Part shown: positions 47,501 through 55,008 of the stretch, piece after piece
Layout: each line of letters begins with the position of its first letter
How positions within the stretch are numbered: position 1 is the first letter of the stretch
Origin: a virus
Virus record (IMG/VR): IMGVR_UViG_3300044630_004815
Coordinates: 1-64,000 of that record
Strand: one strand, 5' to 3'
Length of the DNA stretch: 64,000 nucleotides
Notes under the pieces: generated by a model
What the model saw: only the letters and a program-made list of their open reading frames with translations
What the model was told of the DNA's origin: nothing
The model's database searches: none
Position numbers and translations under genes: made by a program

Positions 47501-49823
47501 ATTCTGGGGTAATGATTGATGTAAAATTAGTATCAGAATTTATTTTAAATTCTGGAGGATTTAATAGATCGTATCCATTTCCAGGATCTAAAACATCAAT
47601 TGATGTTATCTCTCCATTATAAAGTCTATCAAATGATTTGTAGTTTTGAATTTCAACACCATTTGCAAGTATTCCAATAGATCCTACACGAGTTGGAATT
47701 TTTTCCTTTGGAAATGTTACTGATTTTGGTATTTTTTTAAATAATTTTGTGGAAGTAAAAGTATTACCATAAAGTTTTGATAATATTAATTTTAACGTAT
47801 CAACATACCCAGAAGTTGTAGAATTATTTTCATCAACTTTCTCAGCAAAATTTATATAATTTCCATTTATAATATCATTTTTTGTGAATGCTAATTTGAT
47901 TTCATTTGAATCAATTTTTTTCACATACAATGACAGTCCTGTAGTGATTCCAATGGCATTTTTAAATCCTGGAGTTCCTGCAATATTTTTAGTTGTATAA
48001 TTTGAAACCGTAATAAGTTCACCATCATAAAATGTATGCTGACCATAAATTGAACTAGATACTCCAGAAGTTGGAGTTTCTAATTCAAATTCAAATTCTC
48101 TTTTATATGGATTAATATTTCCTGAGAAAAATCCATTTGAGGTTACATAATAGTTTTCTGAATCTTCATATGAATCTTGAATATTAATAGAAAATTTATT
48201 ATTAATTTCTGAATATTGATTTGATGAAGATTTAATTACTTGTCTTTTGAATTTAATGATATGATTCAAAGTTAAATTCTGTGATCCACTAATTGTAAAT
48301 TGATTAGATGTTTCGGAATTTGAATTACTTACAACACAATCATATACTTTTCTGTTTGTGGTTGCACTAAAAACTTCTAAAACATCCCCATTTTTCAAAT
48401 AGTGTGGATATTTTGTTTTGACTTTACCACTATTTTTACTTATTCCATATTTTCCTTCTGGTATTTCATCATAAACTTCTCCTGCATGAATAATTGCTGG
48501 CACATTATAATGCAGTGAGTCGGTAAAAATACTTTCTTTAGTGGAACCAAGATTATCTACTTTTAGAAGATCATTTTCATAAGCAAGAATAGTATTTGTA
48601 TTATCAATAGAAGATAGAGTATTTAAAAGTCTAAGACTTACAACGTTGTCAATATTGCCATTTTCATATGAGTATACAAAATTTGAAGCATATATTGGAG
48701 TTGATGATACTATTGAAGTAGTGATGCCTACACAGTCCAGAAACTCGGTGTTAGTCTTGTCTGAGTAAGATACCACCAAATCCCCTACATTGAGGGTTCC
48801 TGACTGTTTAAACCCTATTGTAGAAACTGCAGAGATTGTATTGCTATTGGCAGAAACTTCCGAAGTGCAATAAGTTTTAGGAGTAATGTTAAATTCACCA
48901 AATATTGAACCCTTTGGATTTAAATTATTTGAATATCCAGAAAATATATCAACATTATAATATTGATTTCCATTTAATGTTACAGAACTTACTTTGTAAA
49001 TAGAACCATTTGCTGGCAGGATGTCTCCATTTTCATCTTGATATAATGTCTGCCCATTTAACTGCAGTGGATCTCCACTAATTACCTCACAGATAAATCT
49101 TTCAGCAACAATCCACTGATCGTCAGATGTTGTAAATAACAGATCTCTTGGTTTAATTACTTTTACGTCTTCACCATAAAGGACTTTGAATAAAATTTTA
49201 AATGCTTCATCAGTTCCTTTGGTCTGATAGAAACTCTTTACCTTACTGATGAAATTTGGAGCATTGATTCTCGAATCAAAATCTAGTTCTTCAAATCCAG
49301 GAGAAAATTGATATTTGGTTTTTTTGAAGAACTCTAATAGAAATAAGTTACTTAGATTTTCTACTGAAGAATTAATTAAATGTTCTTCTGTTTCTGTGGA
49401 TGAAAATTTTAAATATTCTGGATTGTCTGGATCGGAAAGTGATTCAATTCCACTAAATCCCCGTATACAACCAGTAAAGGTATTTGTAGTAATTCCAGTA
49501 TAAGTGATAATTTCATTATCGATCTTCAGCAGACCATATTGACTTGGCCAACCATTTGTTGAATTGACATAAATTGCATCATCAAAATAAGAAACTTCCT
49601 GAGATAATGTAGTAGATTCAATTAAATTTTTAGAGTCAAAACTATCAACATTCTTATAGTCAATTATATTCTCAACAATATCAACTGTTGCACCCTGATA
49701 TTCTTGGGAGATATAATATTGCTTTAAAAATTCTGCAAGATTAGGATTTTCTGTGAGAATAAATTCTGGAATTTGATTCTCAATTACTTCACTAATTTTT
49801 ACTACTTTTTTATCTTGATTCAT
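41592..49823 (-). CDS. Giant baseplate protein with YHYH domain (2743 aa)
   Basis: Largest protein in the window, placed like gp7 directly after gp6, but 2.6 times the T4 gp7 length. The N-terminal 230 residues have VVKISEVIENQIPEFILTENPNLAEFLKQYY, EFFKKTKYQFSPGFEE and KSFYQTKGTDEAFKILFKVLYGEDV. Residues about 1226-1320 form a YHYH domain, with WSYDGCPIYGPYAY, LDENNGRYCITPEYPNG and FPYFIGPEY. Beta beads and GxGY repeats fill much of the rest. Probable roles are the baseplate wedge and perhaps receptor contact. Confidence 0.85.
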   Translation of the reverse strand: MNQDKKVVKISEVIENQIPEFILTENPNLAEFLKQYYISQEYQGATVDIVENIIDYKNVDSFDSKNLIESTTLSQEVSYFDDAIYVNSTNGWPSQYGLLKIDNEIITYTGITTNTFTGCIRGFSGIESLSDPDNPEYLKFSSTETEEHLINSSVENLSNLFLLEFFKKTKYQFSPGFEELDFDSRINAPNFISKVKSFYQTKGTDEAFKILFKVLYGEDVKVIKPRDLLFTTSDDQWIVAERFICEVISGDPLQLNGQTLYQDENGDILPANGSIYKVSSVTLNGNQYYNVDIFSGYSNNLNPKGSIFGEFNITPKTYCTSEVSANSNTISAVSTIGFKQSGTLNVGDLVVSYSDKTNTEFLDCVGITTSIVSSTPIYASNFVYSYENGNIDNVVSLRLLNTLSSIDNTNTILAYENDLLKVDNLGSTKESIFTDSLHYNVPAIIHAGEVYDEIPEGKYGISKNSGKVKTKYPHYLKNGDVLEVFSATTNRKVYDCVVSNSNSETSNQFTISGSQNLTLNHIIKFKRQVIKSSSNQYSEINNKFSINIQDSYEDSENYYVTSNGFFSGNINPYKREFEFELETPTSGVSSSIYGQHTFYDGELITVSNYTTKNIAGTPGFKNAIGITTGLSLYVKKIDSNEIKLAFTKNDIINGNYINFAEKVDENNSTTSGYVDTLKLILSKLYGNTFTSTKLFKKIPKSVTFPKEKIPTRVGSIGILANGVEIQNYKSFDRLYNGEITSIDVLDPGNGYDLLNPPEFKINSDTNFTSIITPELSGDIESIAVIDSGFDYIETPIVTVKGGGNDSVRTEVKMKKVQRELSFNADDSDVVVTLDPINKFILDYPHKLFPGDGVIYETFGNTPIGIGTGTEFLSNNSIYYIFDVGAGTSFRLANTKEDAFAGIGTINLRTRGKGLQKFTSVKLVNVVDSVNIIDIETQFKYKKLPLKKANINHYDEIFEFENHGFVSGDEISYSYTGNSILNTSQYYYVIKIDDDKFKLSSTKDLNTPIIINASNSTSIHYFSYSPIRTEITGRLSTLGISTIGSSAELYPKVKGSISKVNIINSEQYGSNIFNYEYAPKIDLVKGKSASFKPIISNGKIVRVIIFNPGYGYYNTVNIEVIGSGVGAKLHPVIVDGQITEIKVISSGIGYDQYTKLLAKNEGSGAEFKANIKYWTLNEVSKYSSTILNRGLLVGENYYQNKNNIGIYYLTPTLSGNFNITSNSHSPIIGWSYDGCPIYGPYAYENVDGSGDIIKMTSSYRKIRKSPIISESSNLDCIEDYTFVKDLGTLDENNGRYCITPEYPNGVYAYFATSTFPYFIGPEYNYSLVEDNLDLNYSQDLDFNTLDIVKHTFPYYIQDKENYYDYFDFYPNIYKEDLTVLSTLSGTVDDIEVVSSGNGYSIGDKIIFNNEVTGGFGASAEVSELMGVGITSISSQTLSESQVTFVQTNNVVTGIASTTLNIKDNYYINITGISSSAYSSLEGTKKIAFKQFKSKLTKELPANSGILTSITITDSITNFDIDSKIKIGTEILNVVGFDYLNNSITVLRENDSNSAASQSEVELLSNKFQFNLNQKLDLSVKNEVYYFDSDLISVGIGTTPGSGNTITKTPYGQGKSETRFIRTAGIWMPNHKFKNGEKVTYFMDPNGFSMQTNLNSGTYIDEIPNLYIVDLGNDIIGFTNDKTKISSADGLLYFNDSGAGHLHKLVTDRSVVTGNILYNESIVSTASSHGLSLSDVIRLNVITGSTVVFSINYNSATAKLRVDSSNNPKLTVYKNQIVEFDISSITLSDTRFKLYTDENFENEYIGNGTSGVEVTKTSTKLTLRITEHTPNKLYYNIETSKDLYQDTSVQNANCIEILPSIFNSDSEIIETTENTFTINLTSEPEVSNYVAIGNTSLSYNILNSQTTGPINDTRLLFKGSDYKKLPSISSINSSGINATLIPITTTIGKINKIETISNSIYPSDTTLKPISNLYSILHLDNNYKVSKLNLNFGGANYLSSPSVKLYNENTNEIYDSFSAYCNLSGPSVDEIVIANPGYGLPKTGNKIIFTENSNGVKIIEASSLETSPGTFLVSLRVETPSSGFTTSNPLPFNINDKIFVEGIVSSGFGYNSEKYSYNTFNVVGIITSYSSPDQSIIRYELPNDPGIPISYNFAYVINSNDLPDCEVIVSENEFYSNEPLENTTLINNSVDTLNKSILKVYDSSEFIESQIIRGKNSNSEGTIVKINPQYSEFSISNSKTKPIGWIDQKGNLSEIVQKLPDNDYYQNFSYSLKSNKQNIHWDSPVSDLVHVTGLKKFGDLIVESEDLTGHQVTSNDNSNINISINSYVNANTINDFDLVLEDVDDNNNLYSEILTFKSTKLTDYSLSIKNRVLSIDDISSNFNNDSSLVTIVIDTLPIFGSGTFIAKYFTFIESTKSIYTDFELPSLSEIYLSKRNDGINLVSYSYFEDESLGTFISQVNPNNSNEILLEFVPSNIFNIISSRSVKDIVALNTDQTIVNYGNLSNVAITTSFSSEVTPTEKRINIGTLANCKSGTVYVGISTTYGSIEEYLEFTFLYNGQQIISSIYAENEIRNLGEVGISTGITNNIEITYTPISNIGSYLYINANLLVNSQTNPSYQDLEYAKLNSSRLQFTASTLDPVGISSITKDYAASKYVIEVQKTVGITTQRSIIQINSVHYDIIPEQEKYLNNINYGIIGNFDDLEFNTIFDQNSGTYTLTYYPNDLATYDIKFYQKSILRSTNPLL

Positions 49824-49824
49824 T

Positions 49825-51699
49825 TTAGTTTCTTATTTTTGACTCTGTGGTATAACTCGATTCTGGAACAAATCTGCTTCCAGATGCATTTTCACCAGAT
49901 GATATAATATCTTTTGTGAGAGTAATATTACTGCTTCCTACATCAAGTTTTAAGTAAACTGATTTCTTAGCAATAATATCATTTGAATATGGAGTTGCTT
50001 CAATTTGAATGATGTTGTTTGGTACTAGAGTAGAACTCACATTTATATTATCTATATTGATTTCACCAGTAATATAATCAACCGTTCCAACAGTATTTGA
50101 TTGAATTACAACTTCATTATTTTTCAATGAGAATAAGAATAATGATCCTGTTTTTAAATCAGAATTTGGTTTATCTGAAATATAAACAGTTTCTGTGTTT
50201 CCTTGAATCTTGAATCCAGTCGTTCTTATATTGTAACCACTTGTAGAAGCATTAAATCTATTTTCAAAACACACCTCATAATTTGCTGGACCAGATACTA
50301 CACCAATATTTCTTCTAATCTTAATTCGAGTAATGTTTGATGTAATTGAATTACTTGTTGAATCGATTATTCTAAGTGATTTACTATATTTAAATCTTCC
50401 TCCAAACTTATTCAGGTCAGAAGAATTGGAATATGTATCTAAAGAATTATAAATTCTTGATTCTAAATCACTTACAGACCCGACTAGATTTGAATTATAA
50501 TAAATTGTAGAATCCATTTCTACGTACAATACGTTAATATCAACAAATTTAACTTTAATACCTGCCACAGAATACTGTTTCAGAGAATTTAAAATTGTTT
50601 GTTTTGTAAATTCTGACAGGTAATCAGAATTTTTTGGTTTTACTGCCAAATACACTGTCCCATATTGTGGTGGGGATAGTTCTTCACCTCCATATGCGGT
50701 CACAGACTCTATATTTGGGTAGATTGAAGGCAATAGTGCCTCATAGTCATTTGCAGTAACTGCTCGGTATTGGGAAGAATACAGTCTTGGAGCATAGTAT
50801 CTTACAGATTCTACAGATTGAATGCTATCTCCATTTGATGCAGACTCATTTGTGATAACGGATCCCGCATTTCCACTTAAATTTGTTGTATTATTTCCAA
50901 AAATGGTTCCAGAGAATGTAAAGTTGGATGGTCCATTGCCATCTTTTCCATCAGTAGTGATATAAGTTACGGTAATTGTGCTTTGATCTTCTGGTTTTTT
51001 GCCAAAAATCCCATCCCCAAAGAAAATTTCATACTTTTCATCAGAAACTTCGTGAACTAAAAATACTTGAGACTCAGAATTTACTCCAATTATGTTATCA
51101 ATGTATGAATATTCAGAAGTTGTACCAGATTTTTCTACTTTTACTCGAATTGTAGAGGTATCGATGTAAGGATTTGGTAAAATATACTTCTGATTGGGTT
51201 GTGAATTATCAATAGTAAAGGTTTTTGTTAAAAAAGTTCCTTGATAAATGTCTATTTCATTAAAAAGTGCTTCTTGCTCATCAACTCCTACAGTAATATC
51301 TTCTGGAATTGAAAAAATAAAGGTAGTATTATCCTGATTTCCTGTGCAAACAATTCCTGCCTTTAGTGTTGCAGTTTTAATTGCAGTATTTGTAATACCA
51401 GTTACATTAAAAGAAATATTTGCCTTTGCTGCTCGTCTAGAAAGGGGTACAAACCCTATGTTCCTTGCAAGAGATACAACGTTCTCTCTTAGGGTAGCAC
51501 TGTCCAGGAATGCCTCATTGGCAACCATATTGCTGTTATACGCAGTCAAATATGTGTTGTATGCAAGAATGTCAATTAGAACCGATAGATTAGATCCTTC
51601 AAAGTCAAAGTCAGTGAAAGTACTATTTGCTCTGAGATAATCTTTAATGGATGACTTTACTAGATCAAAGTCTAGATTTGTGAATTGAGTAAATTCCAT
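49825..51699 (-). CDS. 6: Baseplate wedge protein gp6 (624 aa)
   Basis: Wedge protein of the baseplate ring, J-family core. Recognised from LDFDLVKSSIKDYLRANSTFTDFDFEGSNLSVLIDILAYNTYLTAYNSNMVANEAFLDSATLRENVVSLARNIG and from GDGIFGKKP. Length matches T4 gp6 (660 aa). It touches gp25 with a 1-nt overlap at 51699. Confidence 0.97.
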   Translation of the reverse strand: MEFTQFTNLDFDLVKSSIKDYLRANSTFTDFDFEGSNLSVLIDILAYNTYLTAYNSNMVANEAFLDSATLRENVVSLARNIGFVPLSRRAAKANISFNVTGITNTAIKTATLKAGIVCTGNQDNTTFIFSIPEDITVGVDEQEALFNEIDIYQGTFLTKTFTIDNSQPNQKYILPNPYIDTSTIRVKVEKSGTTSEYSYIDNIIGVNSESQVFLVHEVSDEKYEIFFGDGIFGKKPEDQSTITVTYITTDGKDGNGPSNFTFSGTIFGNNTTNLSGNAGSVITNESASNGDSIQSVESVRYYAPRLYSSQYRAVTANDYEALLPSIYPNIESVTAYGGEELSPPQYGTVYLAVKPKNSDYLSEFTKQTILNSLKQYSVAGIKVKFVDINVLYVEMDSTIYYNSNLVGSVSDLESRIYNSLDTYSNSSDLNKFGGRFKYSKSLRIIDSTSNSITSNITRIKIRRNIGVVSGPANYEVCFENRFNASTSGYNIRTTGFKIQGNTETVYISDKPNSDLKTGSLFLFSLKNNEVVIQSNTVGTVDYITGEINIDNINVSSTLVPNNIIQIEATPYSNDIIAKKSVYLKLDVGSSNITLTKDIISSGENASGSRFVPESSYTTESKIRN

Positions 51700-52106
51700 T
51701 AGTATCTTGTTGGTTGTAATACAAAGGTTATTGCTTGTGTAGGAACAGCAAGTCCAACTATATCATAAACAATATACACTTCGAGTTCATTCTCATCTGG
51801 TCGTAAATTAACATTTACTTGCCTTAATATTACTCTAGGTTCGAAATTTGTAATTGTAGTTCTAATTTCTTCAGTAATTGGATCTACAACTTGACTATCT
51901 GCAAGTTCAAATAACATATTCTCAACATTAGAACCTAAGAGTCGGTTAAAAAATCTTTCCCCGACTCTAGTTCTAACTAAATTCATCACAGATCTTTTAA
52001 TTGCATCCTCATTCGTGAGAACAGCAATATCATTCGTTACAGGATGTCTTTTGAAGGACAAACTGACATCTTTAAAATATTTTGATACTGCGATTTCTAC
52101 TGGCAC
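51699..52106 (-). CDS. 25: Baseplate wedge protein gp25, GTG start (135 aa)
   Basis: Lysozyme-like-fold baseplate protein that joins wedge and sheath. The frame begins at GTG with PVEIAVSKYFKDVSLSFKRHP; no strong Shine-Dalgarno is visible. KRSVMNLVRTRVGERFFNRLLGSNVENMLFE is the family signature. Length matches T4 gp25 (132 aa). A CAATAAATA late box lies 22 nt upstream. Confidence 0.95.
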   Translation of the reverse strand: MPVEIAVSKYFKDVSLSFKRHPVTNDIAVLTNEDAIKRSVMNLVRTRVGERFFNRLLGSNVENMLFELADSQVVDPITEEIRTTITNFEPRVILRQVNVNLRPDENELEVYIVYDIVGLAVPTQAITFVLQPTRY

Positions 52107-52128
52107 GTTAGGTTAGACAATATATTTG

Positions 52129-52136
52129 TATTTATT
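52129..52136 (-). promoter_or_regulatory. Late promoter octamer AATAAATA before gp25
   Basis: Minus-strand AATAAATA overlaps the stop of the preceding 80-aa gene and lies 22 nt before the gp25 start. Confidence 0.6.
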
Positions 52137-52374
52137 GAGGTTTTCCATAACAAGGTTCAGTTCCATAACTCCAATCGTCATAATCTTCATCATTACGAAT
52201 TTTTTCATGAAGAGATGTTTGTTCTTTTAAATGATGCTTTTTGCCAATATCATCATTTACAATTTCTTGAAGTATTCTTTTTTCTTGAATTGAATTGTAA
52301 TCAGTTGAGAGTTTTGTAGTTCCCCACATTTGATACATGTAATTTGAATCTCGATCTACTGGAAGATTTGACAT
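52132..52374 (-). CDS. Small conserved cyanophage protein before gp25 (80 aa)
   Basis: Function unknown. The sequence has NYMYQMWGTTKLSTDYNSIQEKRILQEIVNDD, a Lys/His/Glu-rich middle and a short DDWSYGTEPCYG C-terminus. The clean ATG and location among baseplate genes support a real gene, possibly a baseplate assembly factor. Confidence 0.65.
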   Translation of the reverse strand: MSNLPVDRDSNYMYQMWGTTKLSTDYNSIQEKRILQEIVNDDIGKKHHLKEQTSLHEKIRNDEDYDDWSYGTEPCYGKPQ

Positions 52375-52408
52375 AAGTTTTACCTAATTCGAAGTGAATT
52401 AGAACTTT

Positions 52409-52627
52409 TTACGGGGTTCCTATCCCGAAGTCTGTAATTTTGTCTCTATGGAAGGTTAGGTTTTTTTGTATTCTAATATCTGAGTTTTTAAATGTCCAAC
52501 AATACCCTCCATTATCTAGGAACACAACCCATTCAAGATCATGCTCCTGAGAACGGTCAATTAAAAAAAATGCCCAGCCTGGACCTTTAGGGGTCAAGAC
52601 TGGGATTTGTGGATTCAATTGAATCAT
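52409..52627 (-). CDS. Conserved small cyanophage protein, beta-type (72 aa)
   Basis: Function unknown. The sequence MIQLNPQIPVLTPKGPGWAFFLIDRSQEHDLEWVVFLDNGGYCWTF has clear alternating strand pattern, followed by NSDIRIQKNLTFHR. It resembles short proteins common in cyanophages. Its ATG directly follows the stop of the upstream 47-aa gene. Confidence 0.7.
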   Translation of the reverse strand: MIQLNPQIPVLTPKGPGWAFFLIDRSQEHDLEWVVFLDNGGYCWTFKNSDIRIQKNLTFHRDKITDFGIGTP

Positions 52628-52771
52628 TTATCTTCCTTGTCCTCTGTAACGTTTCTTTGCTCCATTACGAGAAGATGCAGATAGTTTAGTATGTTGAGAA
52701 CAACCCTGACGAGTCTTCTTTGGTTTGCTCTCAATTACAACCTTACCATTAAGTGAAGGACGTTTTGCCAT
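52628..52771 (-). CDS. Very basic 47-aa cyanophage protein
   Basis: Short gene, MAKRPSLNGKVVIESKPKKTRQG at the start and GAKKRYRGQGR at the end. The composition is rich in Lys and Arg, suggesting nucleic-acid binding or head packing, but function is unknown. It is flanked by adjacent genes with a 0-nt and a 5-nt junction. Confidence 0.7.
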   Translation of the reverse strand: MAKRPSLNGKVVIESKPKKTRQGCSQHTKLSASSRNGAKKRYRGQGR

Positions 52772-52776
52772 AATTT

Positions 52777-52947
52777 TTAAACCTCAGTACTTGTACATTC
52801 TACCATAATATCCTCTGGGTTGGGAACCCCTGTCTCATAAAATTGTTGGGAAAGATCATCCATGATGTTGAGCATTTCTTCTTCAGAAACACTCTTATGA
52901 ATGATTCTTCCCTTACATAAGATATCAAATGATTCTTGTCTTTTCAT
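52777..52947 (-). CDS. Small cyanophage protein (56 aa)
   Basis: Function unknown. It begins MKRQESFDILCKGRIIHKSVSEEEM and continues LNIMDDLSQQFYETGVPNPEDI, an acidic helical protein. It starts inside the C-terminal codons of the glycosyltransferase-like gene (23-nt overlap) and is followed 5 nt later by the basic 47-aa gene. Confidence 0.68.
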   Translation of the reverse strand: MKRQESFDILCKGRIIHKSVSEEEMLNIMDDLSQQFYETGVPNPEDIMVECTSTEV

Positions 52948-53686
52948 GTCCTACTCGAACTTGGGGATGGCACCAAATTTCAAAATCACATTTACGAGTG
53001 GCATCAAGACAGAATGAGACATCTTCACCACACATATCTTGTACTTCTCCAGAATCAAAAACTTGCATTTGAGGAGCAAACCAAGGATACTTCATCTCAG
53101 GATGTTCAAACACACCTTTCTTAATCAGTACCCAACCAAATCCAGTATAGTCAACGGTGAATGGTTTCTTTCTATTTGAGATAGTATCTACCATCTCGTG
53201 ATTCATGACTCCACCATTATTCTTAAAGTCACTTTCATCTAACCAATGAGCAACAGAGGTGGTTCTACCATCTTCCGTTGCATACCAACCACAGGCAATG
53301 TCCTTATCCATTTGTACCATTGCCCAGAAGGCATCAGTATTGAATACAATGTCACTATCAATCCATAGTTGATAATCATACTGTAGATTGCCCTGCCAAG
53401 GTAGTTGATCTGGTCCTGAGAGAACATTTGCACCAAGTACTTTACAACGTGCAAAATTAACCATTGAAGAGTAGTCTTGACTAATTTGAATACTTGCACC
53501 AGATTGTACAAGATCAAAACAAAGTTGAACAAAACTCTTTAGAAACCGATATGAAACTCCTCGTCCAGGAAGACAGAATACAATTGTCTTTCCTTTAATT
53601 CTTTCTTTGCACTCATCAAGATTAAAAAGTGGTTGCTCTTCTTCTTGTTCTGGTGCTTTTGCTTTTACAGTAAATCCTTTTGCCAT
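52925..53686 (-). CDS. Glycosyltransferase-like protein (253 aa)
   Basis: Probably transfers a sugar to a virion or host component, but acceptor and sugar are unknown. TIVFCLPGRGVSYRFLKSFVQL begins a Rossmann-type fold, WIDSDIVF at about 108-115 contains the DSD metal-binding motif of GT-A enzymes, and VDYTGFGWVLIKKGVFE follows. The C-terminus has MCGEDVSFCLDATRKC and VRVGHEKTR. It lies upstream of gp25, a usual place for such genes in T4-like cyanophages. Confidence 0.85.
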   Translation of the reverse strand: MAKGFTVKAKAPEQEEEQPLFNLDECKERIKGKTIVFCLPGRGVSYRFLKSFVQLCFDLVQSGASIQISQDYSSMVNFARCKVLGANVLSGPDQLPWQGNLQYDYQLWIDSDIVFNTDAFWAMVQMDKDIACGWYATEDGRTTSVAHWLDESDFKNNGGVMNHEMVDTISNRKKPFTVDYTGFGWVLIKKGVFEHPEMKYPWFAPQMQVFDSGEVQDMCGEDVSFCLDATRKCDFEIWCHPQVRVGHEKTRII

Positions 53687-53810
53687 AAAATTTATTCAGT
53701 GATTTGATATATCGTATCACTTCATATGATACTCCACTATTTAGTTTTGGTCAATCACCCCTCCTATCTGAAAGAGAAATTGCGGACCTAAAACGCATAA
53801 GACAACACAA
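53687..53810. other. Intergenic gap before the glycosyltransferase-like gene
   Basis: Contains an inverted repeat GTATCA/TGATAC with a 7-nt spacer (53714-53732) and a CTAAATA late-promoter variant on the minus strand near 53742. No gene is seen. Confidence 0.5.
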
Positions 53811-54149
53811 TCACTCACAATCTATCTCCACACCATCAGTAAGATCTTTTAGTCTATCAAATAAATCTTGATTTAGTGGAATAAGTTCCGTCTTACCAGT
53901 CTCCACATCATCTACCAGTTGTTGCAGATACTCCAGAAAGTGCCTGGGATAGGTATTGTCTTCCCCAAGAGACACCCAGAACCATTCATAACATTCTGTG
54001 TAAGGGTCATCACTAGGAAGCAGTCCATAGTCCTTGTAGTTGCCTGTCATCAGATCTGCCCATATTCTATAAGCTCCTCTGATAGATTGCCACCCAGTCA
54101 TCCAACAATGACCTATCCAGTATTCCCACCAGTTGATTTTACTAGTCAT
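53811..54149 (-). CDS. Hypothetical protein rich in Trp and Asp (112 aa)
   Basis: Function unknown. The start MTSKINWWEYWIGHCW is chosen because GAGGT lies 5 nt upstream; a start four codons earlier is possible. Eight Trp residues, several in the first 40 positions (WWEYWIGHCWMTGWQSIRGAYRIW), suggest a membrane or protein interaction surface. The C-terminus is acidic. Confidence 0.6.
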   Translation of the reverse strand: MTSKINWWEYWIGHCWMTGWQSIRGAYRIWADLMTGNYKDYGLLPSDDPYTECYEWFWVSLGEDNTYPRHFLEYLQQLVDDVETGKTELIPLNQDLFDRLKDLTDGVEIDCE

Positions 54150-54306
54150 CACATACCTCACAGTTGATAATTAAAAATTCTTCTAATTGAAAATCTGTGG
54201 AAAACCCTGCACTAATCATATTGTGAATATCTGTGAGAGCACCCTGGCATTGTGCCAAGTCACCTTCACAAAATACACGATCTCTTGCAATCAACCTATA
54301 GACCAT
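54142..54306 (-). CDS. Hypothetical small protein (54 aa, start uncertain)
   Basis: Function unknown. The preferred start MVYRLIARDRVF follows a weak GGA; the frame is open to a GTG at 54375, giving 77 aa. The sequence includes CEGDLAQCQGALTDIHNMI and an LEEFLIINCEVCDD end with two Cys. It overlaps the following gene by 8 nt. Confidence 0.5.
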   Translation of the reverse strand: MVYRLIARDRVFCEGDLAQCQGALTDIHNMISAGFSTDFQLEEFLIINCEVCDD

Positions 54307-54585
54307 TTTTTCCATCAGAAATTTTTTTATATATGTTCCATCCAAGTATCTTTGAGGTCTCCCACAGGCAAACACTAATATAACTCACCTCATCCCAAGG
54401 ACTTGTCTCTGTGCCCCACACAGTATTATACAAAAACCTCACAGGAGTTTTTTTACCCCAAAAAATTTTTTTAAGCATTTGAAATCACTCTCTCGATTTG
54501 TCACCTCTGTAGGTTGGATAGGACCCTTTTTTTATAAATCGCATTACCGCATAATATAATACAACAACCCCCGATATAACTGTCG

Positions 54586-54629
54586 ATGGACGAATCAGAA
54601 TACTGCTCTATAATTATGCACGAAGTGCA
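54586..54629 (+). promoter_or_regulatory. Candidate plus-strand promoter with palindrome
   Basis: TGGACG, 16-bp spacer, TATAAT at 54609-54614, followed by TGCAC-GAA-GTGCA (54617-54629). It would transcribe against all genes into the repeat-rich region. Confidence 0.4.
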
Positions 54630-54670
54630 AGTATAAACAATAGACTGTCAAATAGTACTGTCACGAGGTC

Positions 54671-54737
54671 CTCACAGACTCACAGTTATTAACTCACAGT
54701 GGACTCACAGTTGTTTATATTCACTGCTGTCTCACAG
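54671..54737. repeat. Five CTCACAG iterons
   Basis: CTCACAG at 54671, 54679, 54693, 54704 and 54731, several as ACTCACAGTT. Spacings are 8, 14, 11 and 27 nt. The direct repeats suggest a protein-binding array. Confidence 0.7.
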
Positions 54738-54953
54738 TTATCATACATCAGATGACGTATTCTGTCAACCCTGTAATACCAAGTGCATAAGTAATGCCCC
54801 TATATGACTATTAAGAACACGAAAAGTTGGGATATACCTATAACTTGTCAGAGGACTATTACAGGTCATTCTAGACACCTCTCAGTGTATTATACTAACA
54901 CGAATTGAGGACGTATTTGATAACGTCAAAATGGACGATATAGGGGTATAAAG

Positions 54954-55008
54954 TTTTCCACAGGTTTTTCCACAGGTTTTTATAAGTTTTCCACAGGGTT
55001 GTGGAAAA
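54954..55008. repeat. Cluster of four DnaA-box-like TTTTCCACA sites
   Basis: TTTTCCACA at 54954-54962, 54966-54974 and 54987-54995, plus inverted TGTGGAAAA at 55000-55008. The last two form a perfect palindrome with a GGGT centre. The TTTTCCACA form is the DnaA-box type reported for Synechococcus elongatus. Confidence 0.7.

Noticed and set aside
52984-53532. Other-frame open frames inside the glycosyltransferase-like gene
   Set aside because: The DSD motif and synteny support only the main frame.
53742-53776. AGGAGG followed by GTG ATT GAC CAA AAC TAA on the minus strand
   Set aside because: Only a five-codon frame after a good SD; more likely chance or leader sequence.
54296-54478. 60-codon minus-strand open frame overlapping the 54142-54306 gene
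   Set aside because: Composition and overlap in another frame suggest a chance frame; no RBS or conserved feature seen.
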